From DATARN01 sp963851105 (GTDB taxonomy: Bacteria > Actinomycetota > Acidimicrobiia > Acidimicrobiales > Palsa-688): 64,000 bases of DNA. The translations under genes and the position numbers were made by a program. Location of the stretch: the NCBI GenBank assembly GCA_963851105.1, contig CAWKNP010000003.1:190436-254435 (forward strand), given 5' to 3'. Below are positions 36,970 to 45,883 of this stretch, piece after piece (within the stretch, counting starts at the first letter, position 1; each line of letters begins with the position of its first letter). The notes under the pieces were generated by a model, which was not told the origin of the DNA, ran no database searches, and was given only the letters and a program-made list of their open reading frames with translations.

Positions 36970-37499
36970 GCCGTCTCCGCCGCACGTAGCACTCTGCTGA
37001 TATTGCGCAGACCAGCACGAATGCTGCGCTTCACGGTGTTCTCGGTGAGCCCCAAGTCCCGTGCCACGTCGCAATAGCCCTGTCCGGTGCGCAGCATCAG
37101 GCGGATAGGAGCGCTCTGCTCATCAGGCAGGTTGTTGAGCGCATCGCGGACTCGCTCGGAAATGACCACGGCCTCCACGACCTCATCGAAATGGGGCACG
37201 ACGGCCAGAGGGAGCCGAGAGGAGCGGAGCCCCCGGTTCCTGGTGTCGGCGCCCGAGCGCACACAGTCGACCGCGGCGAGGTGCGCGACCGTCGCCAACC
37301 ACGGTCGCAACGGGCCCCTGCCGGTCGGGTATCGCTCAGGTCGATTCCACAGATCCAAGAAGGCGGCCTGAGTAATATCCTCGGCGAGATCTTGGTCGCA
37401 GGTGACGCGCAGCGCGGAGGCGAATACCGCCGGTCCCGAGCGATCATAAAGCGCGGCCAAGGCCGTCGTATCCCGCTTGATTATCCGTTCGCGCAACAT
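36966..37499 (-). CDS. ECF-type RNA polymerase sigma factor (first of a pair)
   Basis: 177 residues from ATG at 37499, chosen because GGAGG lies five bases before it; a start 15 codons earlier (37544) lacks a ribosome site. Region 2: LYDRSGPAVFASALRVTCDQDLAEDITQAAFLDLWNRPERYPTGRGPLRPWLATVAHLAAVD. Region 4: NNLPDEQSAPIRLMLRTGQGYCDVARDLGLTENTVKRSIRAGLRNI. It is only distantly similar to the second sigma factor encoded immediately downstream, with which it is translationally coupled. Confidence 0.9.
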   Translation of the reverse strand: MLRERIIKRDTTALAALYDRSGPAVFASALRVTCDQDLAEDITQAAFLDLWNRPERYPTGRGPLRPWLATVAHLAAVDCVRSGADTRNRGLRSSRLPLAVVPHFDEVVEAVVISERVRDALNNLPDEQSAPIRLMLRTGQGYCDVARDLGLTENTVKRSIRAGLRNISRVLRAAETA

Positions 37500-37679
37500 T
37501 CGTTCCTCCGCGGCCGGAGGTAACGAATCGGAGCAAGCATTCACTCGTGGGGGCCTTTGCTGTCACGCCTGCAGAGTCGCCGGGGTCTGGGACGACAACA
37601 AATAGCTCTCCCGTTCTACCATGTTTCTTCGTTGCCTGAGACCCGTGAGCGGAGATGGCGCCGGCAGGAACGATCGGGC

Positions 37680-38861
37680 ATGGTGGGGATTGTGGGTACC
37701 GGGCTTGGAGCGCGCATCGCGGAGCGGGCCCGCCGCTTCGGGTCCCTACCGTGGTCGGCGTTCATGGAAGCGGCCCTGTACGACCCCGAGGAGGGGTTCT
37801 ACCAGGCGGGCGGCCGGGCGGGCCGGGCCGGCGACTTCGTGACCAGCCCCGAGTTGGGGCCGCTGTTCGCGGTGGCCGTCGCCCACGCCCTGGATGCCTG
37901 CTGGGAGGAGCTGGGCCGGCCGGATCCCTTTTTGGTGGTCGAAGCGGCGGCGGGAACAGGCACGCTGGCACGCGACATCCTGGCCGCGACCCCGGCCTGT
38001 GGTCCCGCGCTTCGCTACGTCCTCGTCGAGCAGTCGGCGTCGCTGCGCGCCGCCCAGGCGACCCACCTGCCGATCGAGTTGCCGACGCTGGTCCTCGGAC
38101 CGATCGCGTCGCCGGCCGACGACGGCGACGATGACGACGCTCGGTCGCAACCGGGCATCGGACCCCTTGTCACAGCCCTGGCAGACCTGCCGGCCGTGCC
38201 CGTCGTTGGGGTGGTGCTGGCCAACGAGCTGCTCGACAACCTGCCCGTCGACCTGCTCGAGTTCCACGCCGGCCGGTGGCACGAGGTCCGGGTGGCGGCG
38301 CCTGAATCGGGTGACGACGAGCTGGTCGAAATGCTGGTCCCCGCCTCCGATCGGGTCGCGGCGGCGGCCGATCGGCTGTCGGGCGGGGCCGTGCCCGAAG
38401 GCGGCCGGATCCCTCTTGAGGCGGCGGCCGCAGAGTGGCTGGCCCTGGCGTTGGCGACCGTCGCCGAGGGACGGGTGATCGTCATTGACTACGTCGACAC
38501 CACCGCGGCCCTGGCCCGGCGCCCCTGGCGGGAGTGGCTCCGGACATTCCGGAACCACCAGCCCGCCCTTTTTCCCCTGGTTGCCCCCGGGACGCAGGAC
38601 ATCACCTGTGTTGTCGCGTGTGACCAGTTGGCCGCCGTTCGGCCGCCCGACGACGATCGTTCGCAGGCGGAGTGGCTGATGGCGCAGGGGATGGACCGGT
38701 TGGTGGCGGCGGCTCGGGAGACGTGGCAGGAGCGGGCCGCCATCGGCGACCTCACCGCCCTCCGGGCGCGCAGCCGGGTCCACGAAGGCGGGGCGCTGAC
38801 CGACCCCGCGGGCCTGGGCAGTCATCGGGTTCTCCAATGGATCGTCAGAGGACGGGCATAG
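37680..38861 (+). CDS. MidA/NDUFAF7-family SAM-dependent methyltransferase
   Basis: About 393 residues from ATG at 37680. An upstream in-frame start would add 41 unconserved residues. Family features are FMEAALYDPEEGFYQAG, GDFVTSPELGPLFAVAVAHAL, the SAM motif VVEAAAGTGTLARDIL, VGVVLANELLDNLPVDLLEF, and VIVIDYVDT. In mitochondria the homologue NDUFAF7 dimethylates an arginine of the NuoD-like subunit during complex I assembly. The nuo operon ends 2.2 kb upstream on the same strand, and its NuoD has that arginine. The link is inference. Confidence 0.85.
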   Translation: MVGIVGTGLGARIAERARRFGSLPWSAFMEAALYDPEEGFYQAGGRAGRAGDFVTSPELGPLFAVAVAHALDACWEELGRPDPFLVVEAAAGTGTLARDILAATPACGPALRYVLVEQSASLRAAQATHLPIELPTLVLGPIASPADDGDDDDARSQPGIGPLVTALADLPAVPVVGVVLANELLDNLPVDLLEFHAGRWHEVRVAAPESGDDELVEMLVPASDRVAAAADRLSGGAVPEGGRIPLEAAAAEWLALALATVAEGRVIVIDYVDTTAALARRPWREWLRTFRNHQPALFPLVAPGTQDITCVVACDQLAAVRPPDDDRSQAEWLMAQGMDRLVAAARETWQERAAIGDLTALRARSRVHEGGALTDPAGLGSHRVLQWIVRGRA

Positions 38862-38871
38862 GCTCGATGCC

Positions 38872-40851
38872 ATGACGGCCACAGACGAGACCAACGAGGG
38901 CGGGAATCCGGCAATCGAGGCGTACTACCTGGAGGACCGGACGTTCCCCCCTCCGGAGGATTTCGTGGCCGACGCGCTCGTCACCGACGACAGCTTGTAC
39001 ACCCGGGCCAACGAGGATTGGGAGGCATTCTGGGCCGACCAGGCGGCCGCGCTGGACTGGTTCGAACCATGGGACACGGTGCTCGAGTGGCAATTGCCCT
39101 TCGCCAAGTGGTTCGTGGGCGGCACCCTCAACGTCTCCTACAACTGCCTCGATCGCCACGTCGCCGCCGGGCGCGGCGACCGGGTCGCGTACCACTGGGA
39201 GGGCGAGCCGGGCGACACCAGGACGATCACCTACGCCGACCTGCTGACCGACGTGTGCCGTTTCGCCAACGTACTCAAGTCGCTCGGTGTCAAGCGGGGC
39301 GACCGGGTGGCGATCTACATGCCCATGATCCCCGAGCTTCCCGTGGCCATGCTGGCGTGTACCCGCATCGGGGCGGCCCACTCGGTGGTGTTCGGTGGTT
39401 TCTCGGCCGATGCGCTGAAGGGCCGGATCAACGACGCCGAGGCCCGGGTCCTGATCACCGCCGACGGTGGCAACCGGAAGGGGGCGCCGTCGCTGCTGAA
39501 GCCGGCGGCCGACAAGGCGCTGGCCGACACCCCGACGATCGAGCACGTGGTCGTCGTCCGGCGCAGCGAGTCCGACGTGGACATGACCGACGGCCGCGAC
39601 CAGTGGTGGCACGACCTCATGGCCGACGCCCCGGCGCAGTGCGAGCCCGAGCACATGGAATCCGAGGACCTGCTGTACCTGCTGTACACCAGCGGGACCA
39701 CGGCCAAGCCCAAGGGCATCATGCACACGACCGGCGGTTACCTGACGCAGGTGGCGTTCACCCACAAGTACGTGTTCGACCTGCACGCCGACCGTGACGT
39801 GTACTGGTGCGCGGCCGACATCGGCTGGGTCACGGGCCACAGCTACATCGTGTACGGACCGCTCGCCAACGGGGCGACGTCGGTCATGTACGAGGGCACC
39901 CCCGACTTCCCCGACAAGGATCGGTGGTGGTCGATCATCGAGAAGTACGGCGTGTCGATCCTGTACTGCGCCCCGACCGCGATCCGGACGTTCATGAAGT
40001 GGGGCACGCAGTTCCCCGAGGCGCACGACCTGAGCTCGCTGCGGGTGCTCGGGACGGTGGGTGAGCCCATCAATCCCGAGGCCTGGATCTGGTATTGGAA
40101 GAACATCGGGGGCGGACGATGCCCGGTGGTCGACACCTGGTGGCAGACGGAGACCGGCGCCATCATGATCTCCGCGCTCCCTGGGGTGACCACGTTGAAG
40201 CCGGGGTCGGCCACGAGGCCACTTCCGGGCATCTTCGCCTCGGTGGTGGACGAGGCCGGCGAGCCGGTGGAGGTCGGAGGTGGCTACCTGACCTTGACCA
40301 AGCCGTGGCCGTCGATGCTGCGAGGCATCTACCGCGATCCCGAGCGGTACAAGTCGACGTACTGGAGCCGCTTCGAGGGGCAGTACTTCGCGGGCGACGG
40401 GGCCAAGCTCGACGAGGACGGCTACCTGTGGTTGCTCGGCCGGGTGGACGACGTCATGAACGTGTCGGGCCATCGCATCTCGACCACCGAGGTGGAGTCG
40501 GCCCTCGTGGATCACCACACCGTCGCCGAGGCGGCGGTGGTCGGGGCAAAGGATGAGACCACCGGGCAGGCGATCATCGCCTACGTGACGCTGAAGTCCG
40601 AGTTCGCGGCCGACGAGTCCCACGGCGAGGAGCTGCGAACGTACGTGGCCGACAAGCTCGGCAAGTTCGGGCGCCCCAAGACCATCATCTTCACGCCCGA
40701 CCTGCCCAAGACCCGTAGCGGCAAGATCATGCGCCGTCTCCTGCGCGATGTCGCCGAGGGGCGCGACCTCGGGGACACGACGACGCTCGCCGACGCCAAC
40801 GTGGTCGACGAGATCAAGAAGCGGGCATCGTCGAGCCCGGGTGAGGAATAG
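38872..40851 (+). CDS. acs: acetyl-CoA synthetase (AMP-forming)
   Basis: 659 residues, the usual length. It begins 10 bp after the methyltransferase gene. ANL-superfamily motifs are present: LLYTSGTTAKPKGIMHTTGGYL (P-loop), VDTWWQTETGAIMIS, YFAGDGAKLDEDGYLWLLGRVDDVMNVSGHRIST, and the C-terminal PKTRSGKIMRRLLRD whose Lys is the catalytic and acetylation-regulated residue. It activates acetate to acetyl-CoA in the cytoplasm. Confidence 0.96.
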   Translation: MTATDETNEGGNPAIEAYYLEDRTFPPPEDFVADALVTDDSLYTRANEDWEAFWADQAAALDWFEPWDTVLEWQLPFAKWFVGGTLNVSYNCLDRHVAAGRGDRVAYHWEGEPGDTRTITYADLLTDVCRFANVLKSLGVKRGDRVAIYMPMIPELPVAMLACTRIGAAHSVVFGGFSADALKGRINDAEARVLITADGGNRKGAPSLLKPAADKALADTPTIEHVVVVRRSESDVDMTDGRDQWWHDLMADAPAQCEPEHMESEDLLYLLYTSGTTAKPKGIMHTTGGYLTQVAFTHKYVFDLHADRDVYWCAADIGWVTGHSYIVYGPLANGATSVMYEGTPDFPDKDRWWSIIEKYGVSILYCAPTAIRTFMKWGTQFPEAHDLSSLRVLGTVGEPINPEAWIWYWKNIGGGRCPVVDTWWQTETGAIMISALPGVTTLKPGSATRPLPGIFASVVDEAGEPVEVGGGYLTLTKPWPSMLRGIYRDPERYKSTYWSRFEGQYFAGDGAKLDEDGYLWLLGRVDDVMNVSGHRISTTEVESALVDHHTVAEAAVVGAKDETTGQAIIAYVTLKSEFAADESHGEELRTYVADKLGKFGRPKTIIFTPDLPKTRSGKIMRRLLRDVAEGRDLGDTTTLADANVVDEIKKRASSSPGEE

Positions 40852-40871
40852 GCATCGCCGGGTCTGGTCCG

Positions 40872-41378
40872 GTGCCGGAGTCGGTGCTACTGCCGCCCGC
40901 GCCCGGGTATTGGGCGTGGCGGGAGCAGCCGCTGGCGGGCGGGCGAGCGGTCGTGTTCGACCTGGACGGCGTGCTCTCCGACGCCGCCCGGCGCCAGCAC
41001 TTCCTGGAGGGCGGCCACCGGGACTGGGACGCCTTTTTCGACGCCTGCGGCGATGACGAGCTCATCGCCGAGGTGGCGCGGGTGCTCGAGGTCCTTGACC
41101 AGTCGTTGCGGATCGTGCTGCTCACGGGGCGCCCGTTGCGGGTCCAACCGCAAACGCTGGCGTGGCTCACCCGCTACGAGTTGCGCTGGGACCTGCTGAT
41201 CATGCGGCCCTCGGGCGACTACGCCGCCGCCCGCGCCTTCAAGCGCCGATCGGTCGCACAACTACGCGCCTACGGGATGCACCTCGAGCTGGCCTTCGAG
41301 GACGATCGGCGCAATCTGGAGATGTTCCGGGCCGAGGGGGTGCCGTGCCTGTACGTGCATTCGGGCTACTACGACTGA
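40872..41378 (+). CDS. HAD-superfamily phosphatase
   Basis: 168 residues, GTG start. Motif I VVFDLDGVLSD holds the nucleophile and acid Asp pair. Motif II is IVLLTGRP, the motif III lysine is in FKRRSVAQL and motif IV is ELAFEDDRRNLEMF. It resembles the 3'-phosphatase domain of polynucleotide kinases and related small HAD enzymes of actinobacteria. The substrate is unknown. It lies 20 bp after acs. Confidence 0.82.
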   Translation: MPESVLLPPAPGYWAWREQPLAGGRAVVFDLDGVLSDAARRQHFLEGGHRDWDAFFDACGDDELIAEVARVLEVLDQSLRIVLLTGRPLRVQPQTLAWLTRYELRWDLLIMRPSGDYAAARAFKRRSVAQLRAYGMHLELAFEDDRRNLEMFRAEGVPCLYVHSGYYD

Positions 41379-41478
41379 CCGGGACTGGGGGCTCGGCCCC
41401 GGCGGTCCCGCCGCCCCCGAAACGCCAGAAGGGGCGCGGGTGGCAGTACCTTCGCGGGGGAACGAAAAGGAACACACC

Positions 41479-42321
41479 ATGAGCAAGAACACCATCAAAA
41501 CCGTCATCCTGCTGGCCTTCATCGGCGGCTTGTTCATGCTCGTCGGCGAGCTGATCGGCGGCGGCAACGGGCTGATCATCGCCTTCTTCCTGGCCCTGGC
41601 CTTCGTGGGCTTCCAGTACTGGAAATCGGACAGCCTGGCTATCCGGGCGGCCCGGGCGACACCGGTCACCGAGGAACAGATGCCGCAGTATTACGCGGTC
41701 GTGCGCGACCTGACGCAGCGCGCCGGCCTGCCGATGCCGAAGCTCTACGTCACACCGGACATGCAGCCCAACGCCTTCGCCACCGGCCGCAACCCCGACC
41801 ACGCGGCGGTCGCCGTCACCCGCGGCATCCTCGAGATCTGCTCCTGGGACGAGATGCGGGGGGTGCTGGCCCACGAGCTGTGCCACGTCGGCAACCGCGA
41901 CATCCTCATCACGTCGATCGCCGCCAGCCTGGCGCTGGCCATCACCTTCATCTCCCGTTTCGCACTGTTCTTCGGCGGCGGGGGCGACGGCGAGGGCAAC
42001 ATGTTCGAGCAGCTGGCCCTACTCCTCCTGGCGCCGCTGGCGGCGGTGGTCCTGCAGCTCGCCCTGTCCCGCAGCCGGGAGTACGAAGCCGACCGCTGCG
42101 GAGCGCGGATGCTGGGCGACGGCGAACCGCTGGCACGGGCCCTCGGAAAGCTGGAGATGGCCGCCCGCCAGGTACCGATGAACATCCCACCGGCGATGGC
42201 GCCCCTCTACATCGTCAACCCGCTGGCCGGGCGCCGGATGGCCTTGAAGAACCTCTTCGCCGACCACCCGCCGACCGAGGACCGAATCAAGCGGCTGCGG
42301 GAACGGGAGTGGGCCCGGTAG
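41479..42321 (+). CDS. htpX: HtpX-like M48 family membrane metalloprotease
   Basis: 280 residues from ATG at 41479, preceded by AAGGAAC. The first two helices (~7-55) are followed by the zinc motif HELCH (LAHELCHVGNRD), two more helices around 150-200, and the third zinc ligand region SREYEADRCGARML. It degrades misfolded membrane proteins in relatives. The HtpX C-terminal signature NPLAGRRMALKNLFADHPPTEDRIKRLRE is present. Confidence 0.94.
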   Translation: MSKNTIKTVILLAFIGGLFMLVGELIGGGNGLIIAFFLALAFVGFQYWKSDSLAIRAARATPVTEEQMPQYYAVVRDLTQRAGLPMPKLYVTPDMQPNAFATGRNPDHAAVAVTRGILEICSWDEMRGVLAHELCHVGNRDILITSIAASLALAITFISRFALFFGGGGDGEGNMFEQLALLLLAPLAAVVLQLALSRSREYEADRCGARMLGDGEPLARALGKLEMAARQVPMNIPPAMAPLYIVNPLAGRRMALKNLFADHPPTEDRIKRLREREWAR

Positions 42322-42452
42322 CACCGGTGGAGACCCGGTAGCACGGGTGGAGTCGGAGACCGGGGGGCAGGCCGGGGGGATGGGGCCGCGACGGGAGGGG
42401 AGTACGGCTGGCCTCAGTTCGGCCGCGAACCGGCTGCCTGAGCGCCCGGCGC

Positions 42453-42941
42453 CTAGTCCCGGAAGTTCTCGAATTGCAGCGGGATGCCGAAGTCCTCGCC
42501 CTTCAGGGCGGCGATCGCGGCCTGCAAGTCGTCGCGCTTCTTCGCGGAGACCCGGACCTGGTCGCCCTGGGTTTGCGACGAGAGGCCCTTGGGCGCCTTG
42601 TCCTTCAGGAAGCGGTTGATGGCCCGGGCGTTGTCTGACGAGATGCCCGCCTTGAGGGTGATCGTCTGGCGCGAAGCCCCCTTGGCGGCTTCCTCGACCT
42701 TGCCGTAGTCGAGGGCCTTCAGCGACACCTGGCGGCGGACCATCTTCTCTTCGAGAACCTGCACCAGGGCCCGCAGGCGATCCTCGGTGGAGGAGTGGAG
42801 CTTGATCTCCTGGTCGTTGAGCTCGATGCTCGAGTCGGTGTTCTTGAAGTCGAAGCGAGTGGTCACTTCACGGGCCGCCTGGTCGACCGCGTTCTTGACC
42901 TCCTGCATGTCGACCTGCGAAACAACGTCGAAGGTAGGCAC
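42453..42941 (-). CDS. YajQ/UPF0234 family nucleotide-binding protein
   Basis: 162 residues, full length for the family: MPTFDVVSQVDMQEVKNAVDQAAREVTTRFDFKNT at the start, KALDYGKVEEA, and the closing QGDQVRVSAKKRDDLQAAIAALK...GIPLQFENFRD. Some relatives bind cyclic-di-GMP or nucleic acid; the role here is unproven. It is convergent with htpX across 131 bp. Confidence 0.95.
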   Translation of the reverse strand: MPTFDVVSQVDMQEVKNAVDQAAREVTTRFDFKNTDSSIELNDQEIKLHSSTEDRLRALVQVLEEKMVRRQVSLKALDYGKVEEAAKGASRQTITLKAGISSDNARAINRFLKDKAPKGLSSQTQGDQVRVSAKKRDDLQAAIAALKGEDFGIPLQFENFRD

Positions 42942-42967
42942 ACCGACACGCTATCGTCGTCAGCCCT

Positions 42968-43049
<82 letters not shown>

Positions 43050-43122
43050 CTGGACGTACTTGCAGGTCAGCGGGGCATGGATGGGGATCTGCAGGACCGG
43101 ATTCACGTCCCCCCGCTGGCCC

Positions 43123-43527
43123 CTAGTCCCCCTTTTTCTTCTTCCCCTTGCCGCCTCCGCGATCCGTTCTCGGTGCCGGCGCCTGCACCGCGACTGCGGG
43201 CGTCGTGGTGGGCACCGTCACCGTCGCCGGCGACAACGTGTTGAGTTGCGTGTCAACCTGGGATGCGGCCGCCAGGATCGCGGCGGCGCGGCTGGCGGAC
43301 AGCTGACCCTGCCCCTGCGACGCGCTGACCGCGGCCCGCATCTGGGCCAGTTGCACGCGGGCGCCGGCGATGTCGTGGCTCGCCGCCGCGGCTCGGACGG
43401 CGGCGGCCTGCTTGGCGAGCGTCGCCGACGCGCTCGCGCTCATACTCGCGCCCGACGAGGAGGCACATGCGGCGAAGCCCAGCCCGCACGCCGCGACGAG
43501 CCCCAACACCGATAACCTCCGCCTCAC
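43123..43527 (-). CDS. small lipoprotein coupled to a Ser/Thr kinase gene
   Basis: 134 residues from GTG at 43527, overlapping the kinase stop by 4 nt (GTGA). A basic start and hydrophobic segment lead to a lipobox (GLGFAAC, Cys21). The mature part is an Ala/Gln/Ser-rich helical stretch, a Thr/Val/Pro linker and a very basic tail (GKGKKKKGD). No family was recognised. It is probably surface-anchored. The kinase C-terminus also ends in a short helix after a Thr/Pro linker, so the two could interact outside the membrane, which is speculative. Confidence 0.75.
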   Translation of the reverse strand: MRRRLSVLGLVAACGLGFAACASSSGASMSASASATLAKQAAAVRAAAASHDIAGARVQLAQMRAAVSASQGQGQLSASRAAAILAAASQVDTQLNTLSPATVTVPTTTPAVAVQAPAPRTDRGGGKGKKKKGD

Positions 43528-44729
43528 TTCTTCACTGCCTGTTCGAGCTGGCGCAGCGCCGCGTCGAGGGGCGCGGGAATCGCACCCGACGCGACCGGCT
43601 GGACTGCCGCGGGCACGGTCGTGGCGGCGGGCGCGGTGGTGGCGGCGGGCGTGGTCGTCGTAGGCGACGCGGTCGTGGCGGTGGTGGCGCTGGACGAGCC
43701 GTGACCGCCTGAGATGGCGACGATGAGCGAGATCACGATCAGCGCCAAGGCGCCGGCGGCGGCAAACACAAGACCATGGCCTCGCCGAGGGCGCCCACTC
43801 AGCGCGCCGGACCAACCAGGCCCGCCCGCCAACGCCGCGCCGGACACCGGTGGCGGCATCACCCGGGTAGTAGTCGGTCGGGGCGCGGCGAAACCGGCGG
43901 CCGCGGCCGCCGCGTCGGGCCTGCAGGCCCGCAGGGCGGCGGTCATCTGGGCGGCGCTGGCGAAGCGAGCAGCAGGGTCTCCGTCGATGGCGCGCATAAT
44001 GACCGCTGCCAAGGCAGAGGGGATCTCGGGGCGCCATTCGCTCACCGGAACCGGGGCGGCCGACAGCGCCGCGCCGGGGATGGCGGGATCGAAAGGCCGC
44101 TGCCCGGTCGCCGCTTCATACAGGACGATGCCGGCGCTGTACAGGTCACCGGAGATCGTGGCGGGGCCGCCGGCGAGGCGCTCGGGGGCCAGGTACTGCG
44201 GGGTCCCGACGATCATCCCGGTCATGGTCAGCCCCTGGTCGGCCACCTCGAGGCTCTTGGCGATCCCGAAGTCACCGACCTTCCAGCACCCGTCGCCCGC
44301 CGCCATCACGTTGCGGGGTTTCACATCACGGTGGATCAGCCCTTCGCCGTGGGCTGCGCCCAGCGCATCGAGGATCTGGAGGCCAAGCTCCCGGACCGAG
44401 GCAACCGCCAGCGGGCTCACCGCGATGGCATCGGCCAGTGTCGTCCCCGCCAGGCGTTCCATCACTAGGAACGGGATCCCGCCCTCCTCCCCGGAGTCGA
44501 ACACGGCGACGACGTGGGGATGCACAAGGCGGGCTGCCAGCCGGGCTTCGTTTTCGAACCGATCCCGCACCGCCGGCTCGTGGGCCATGTCGGACCGCAG
44601 CAGCTTGATCGCCACGGCCCGTTGCAGGCGGCGGTCATGGCCGGCGCGGACCTCCCCCATGCCCCCGACGCCGAGGACCTCGCCCACCTCGTAGCGCCCC
44701 GCCAGCACGGTCACGCCCGACCGATCCAT
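43524..44729 (-). CDS. membrane-anchored Ser/Thr protein kinase
   Basis: 401 residues. Kinase domain (~10-270): glycine loop LGVGGMGEV, Lys in AIKLLRSD, catalytic loop HRDVKPRNVM, DFGIAKS, GTPQYLAPERL. A Pro/Ala linker leads to one membrane helix (~322-345), then a short extracellular Thr/Pro-rich region ending in LDAALRQLEQAVKK. No PASTA repeats. It resembles actinobacterial Pkn sensors that phosphorylate cell-envelope or regulatory proteins. It overlaps the downstream lipoprotein gene. Confidence 0.93.
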   Translation of the reverse strand: MDRSGVTVLAGRYEVGEVLGVGGMGEVRAGHDRRLQRAVAIKLLRSDMAHEPAVRDRFENEARLAARLVHPHVVAVFDSGEEGGIPFLVMERLAGTTLADAIAVSPLAVASVRELGLQILDALGAAHGEGLIHRDVKPRNVMAAGDGCWKVGDFGIAKSLEVADQGLTMTGMIVGTPQYLAPERLAGGPATISGDLYSAGIVLYEAATGQRPFDPAIPGAALSAAPVPVSEWRPEIPSALAAVIMRAIDGDPAARFASAAQMTAALRACRPDAAAAAAGFAAPRPTTTRVMPPPVSGAALAGGPGWSGALSGRPRRGHGLVFAAAGALALIVISLIVAISGGHGSSSATTATTASPTTTTPAATTAPAATTVPAAVQPVASGAIPAPLDAALRQLEQAVKK

Positions 44730-44776
44730 GGTTTGGGTTCTACCACTCGTGGTCAGGACCTATTCCCGACCGACTT

Positions 44777-45874
44777 TCACGAGGCGAGGGCCTCGGCCAC
44801 CGCCTTGCCCACCTGCTCGGTCTCGATGAGGAAGCCGTCGTGGCCACAGCCCGAGCTGACGGTCTGGACCTCGGGGTGCCCGGGGAGGAGGTTGGCCAGC
44901 TCCGCCTGGAGGTAGGGCGGGTACAGGCGGTCGCTGTCGATCGAAACGACCGTCGAGGCCGCGGTGACCCGGGCCAGGGCGGCCGCCACGCCGCCCCGGC
45001 CGCGTCCCACGTCGTGGTGGTCCATGGCCCGGCTGAGCACGAGGTAGCTGTTGGCGTCGAAGCGGGCCACCAGCTTGTGGGCGTGATAATCGAGATAGCC
45101 CTCGACGCTGTACTGCCCACCGGCAAACGGGCCCGGCCCGGGTTGGGAATCGCGGCTGAAGCGGGCGGCCAGTTCGGGTTCGCAGCGGTAGGAGATGTGC
45201 CCGATCCGGCGGGCCAGGCCGAGTCCGATCACCGGACCCGACCCAGGGCCGCCGTAGTAGTCGCCTCCGGCGAAGGCAAGGTCGCTGCGGATGGCGATGG
45301 CCTGCACGGCACACAGCGCGATCTGCTCGGCGGTCGCGGCGGCGCCGCACGCGATGGCGATCAACCGGCTGACGCGCTCGGGGTAGGTAACGGCCCACTC
45401 AAGCGCCCGCATGCCGCCCATCGACCCGCCCACGACCGCCGCCCAGCGCCCGATGCCGAGATGATCGGCCAGCGCCGCCTCGACCGAGACCTGGTCGCGC
45501 ACCGTCAGTTCGGCGAAGCGTGATCCCCACGGGCAGCCGTCCGGCGCCAGGGACGAGGGGCCGGTGGTGCCCTGGCAGCCACCGAGCACGTTGGGGCAGA
45601 CGACGAACCACCGGTCGGTGTCGATGGCGGCGCCGGGACCGATCAGGCCGGACCACCAGCCTTGGGAACCGGCGGCGTGGCTGTCACCGGTGAGGGCGTG
45701 CATGACGAGGACGGCGTTGTCCCGATTGGGGGACAGGCAGCCCCAGGTCTCGTAGGCCACCGTGACGGCGCCCATGGTGGCGCCGAGCTCCAGTGAAAGG
45801 GCGGCGTCGGTGAAGACCGTCGCAAAGAGCCGGCGGCCCGGGTCATCCCCGGGCCGCCAAAACTGACTGGTCAC
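44777..45874 (-). CDS. metX: homoserine O-acetyltransferase
   Basis: 365 residues, alpha/beta hydrolase of the MetX family: MHALTGDSHAAG, nucleophile Ser151 in VVGGSMGGMRALEW, acid Asp in VSIDSDRLYPP and His in GCGHDGFLIE. It acylates homoserine for methionine synthesis. Acetyl rather than succinyl donor is assumed because metY lies directly upstream, nine bases away. The two genes form an operon. Confidence 0.93.
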   Translation of the reverse strand: MTSQFWRPGDDPGRRLFATVFTDAALSLELGATMGAVTVAYETWGCLSPNRDNAVLVMHALTGDSHAAGSQGWWSGLIGPGAAIDTDRWFVVCPNVLGGCQGTTGPSSLAPDGCPWGSRFAELTVRDQVSVEAALADHLGIGRWAAVVGGSMGGMRALEWAVTYPERVSRLIAIACGAAATAEQIALCAVQAIAIRSDLAFAGGDYYGGPGSGPVIGLGLARRIGHISYRCEPELAARFSRDSQPGPGPFAGGQYSVEGYLDYHAHKLVARFDANSYLVLSRAMDHHDVGRGRGGVAAALARVTAASTVVSIDSDRLYPPYLQAELANLLPGHPEVQTVSSGCGHDGFLIETEQVGKAVAEALAS

Positions 45875-45883
45875 GCCGTAAAT

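Noticed and set aside
42347..42619. 90-codon plus-strand ORF between htpX and yajQ
   Set aside because: It overlaps the yajQ coding region in antisense and has shadow-like Arg/Pro/Ser composition.
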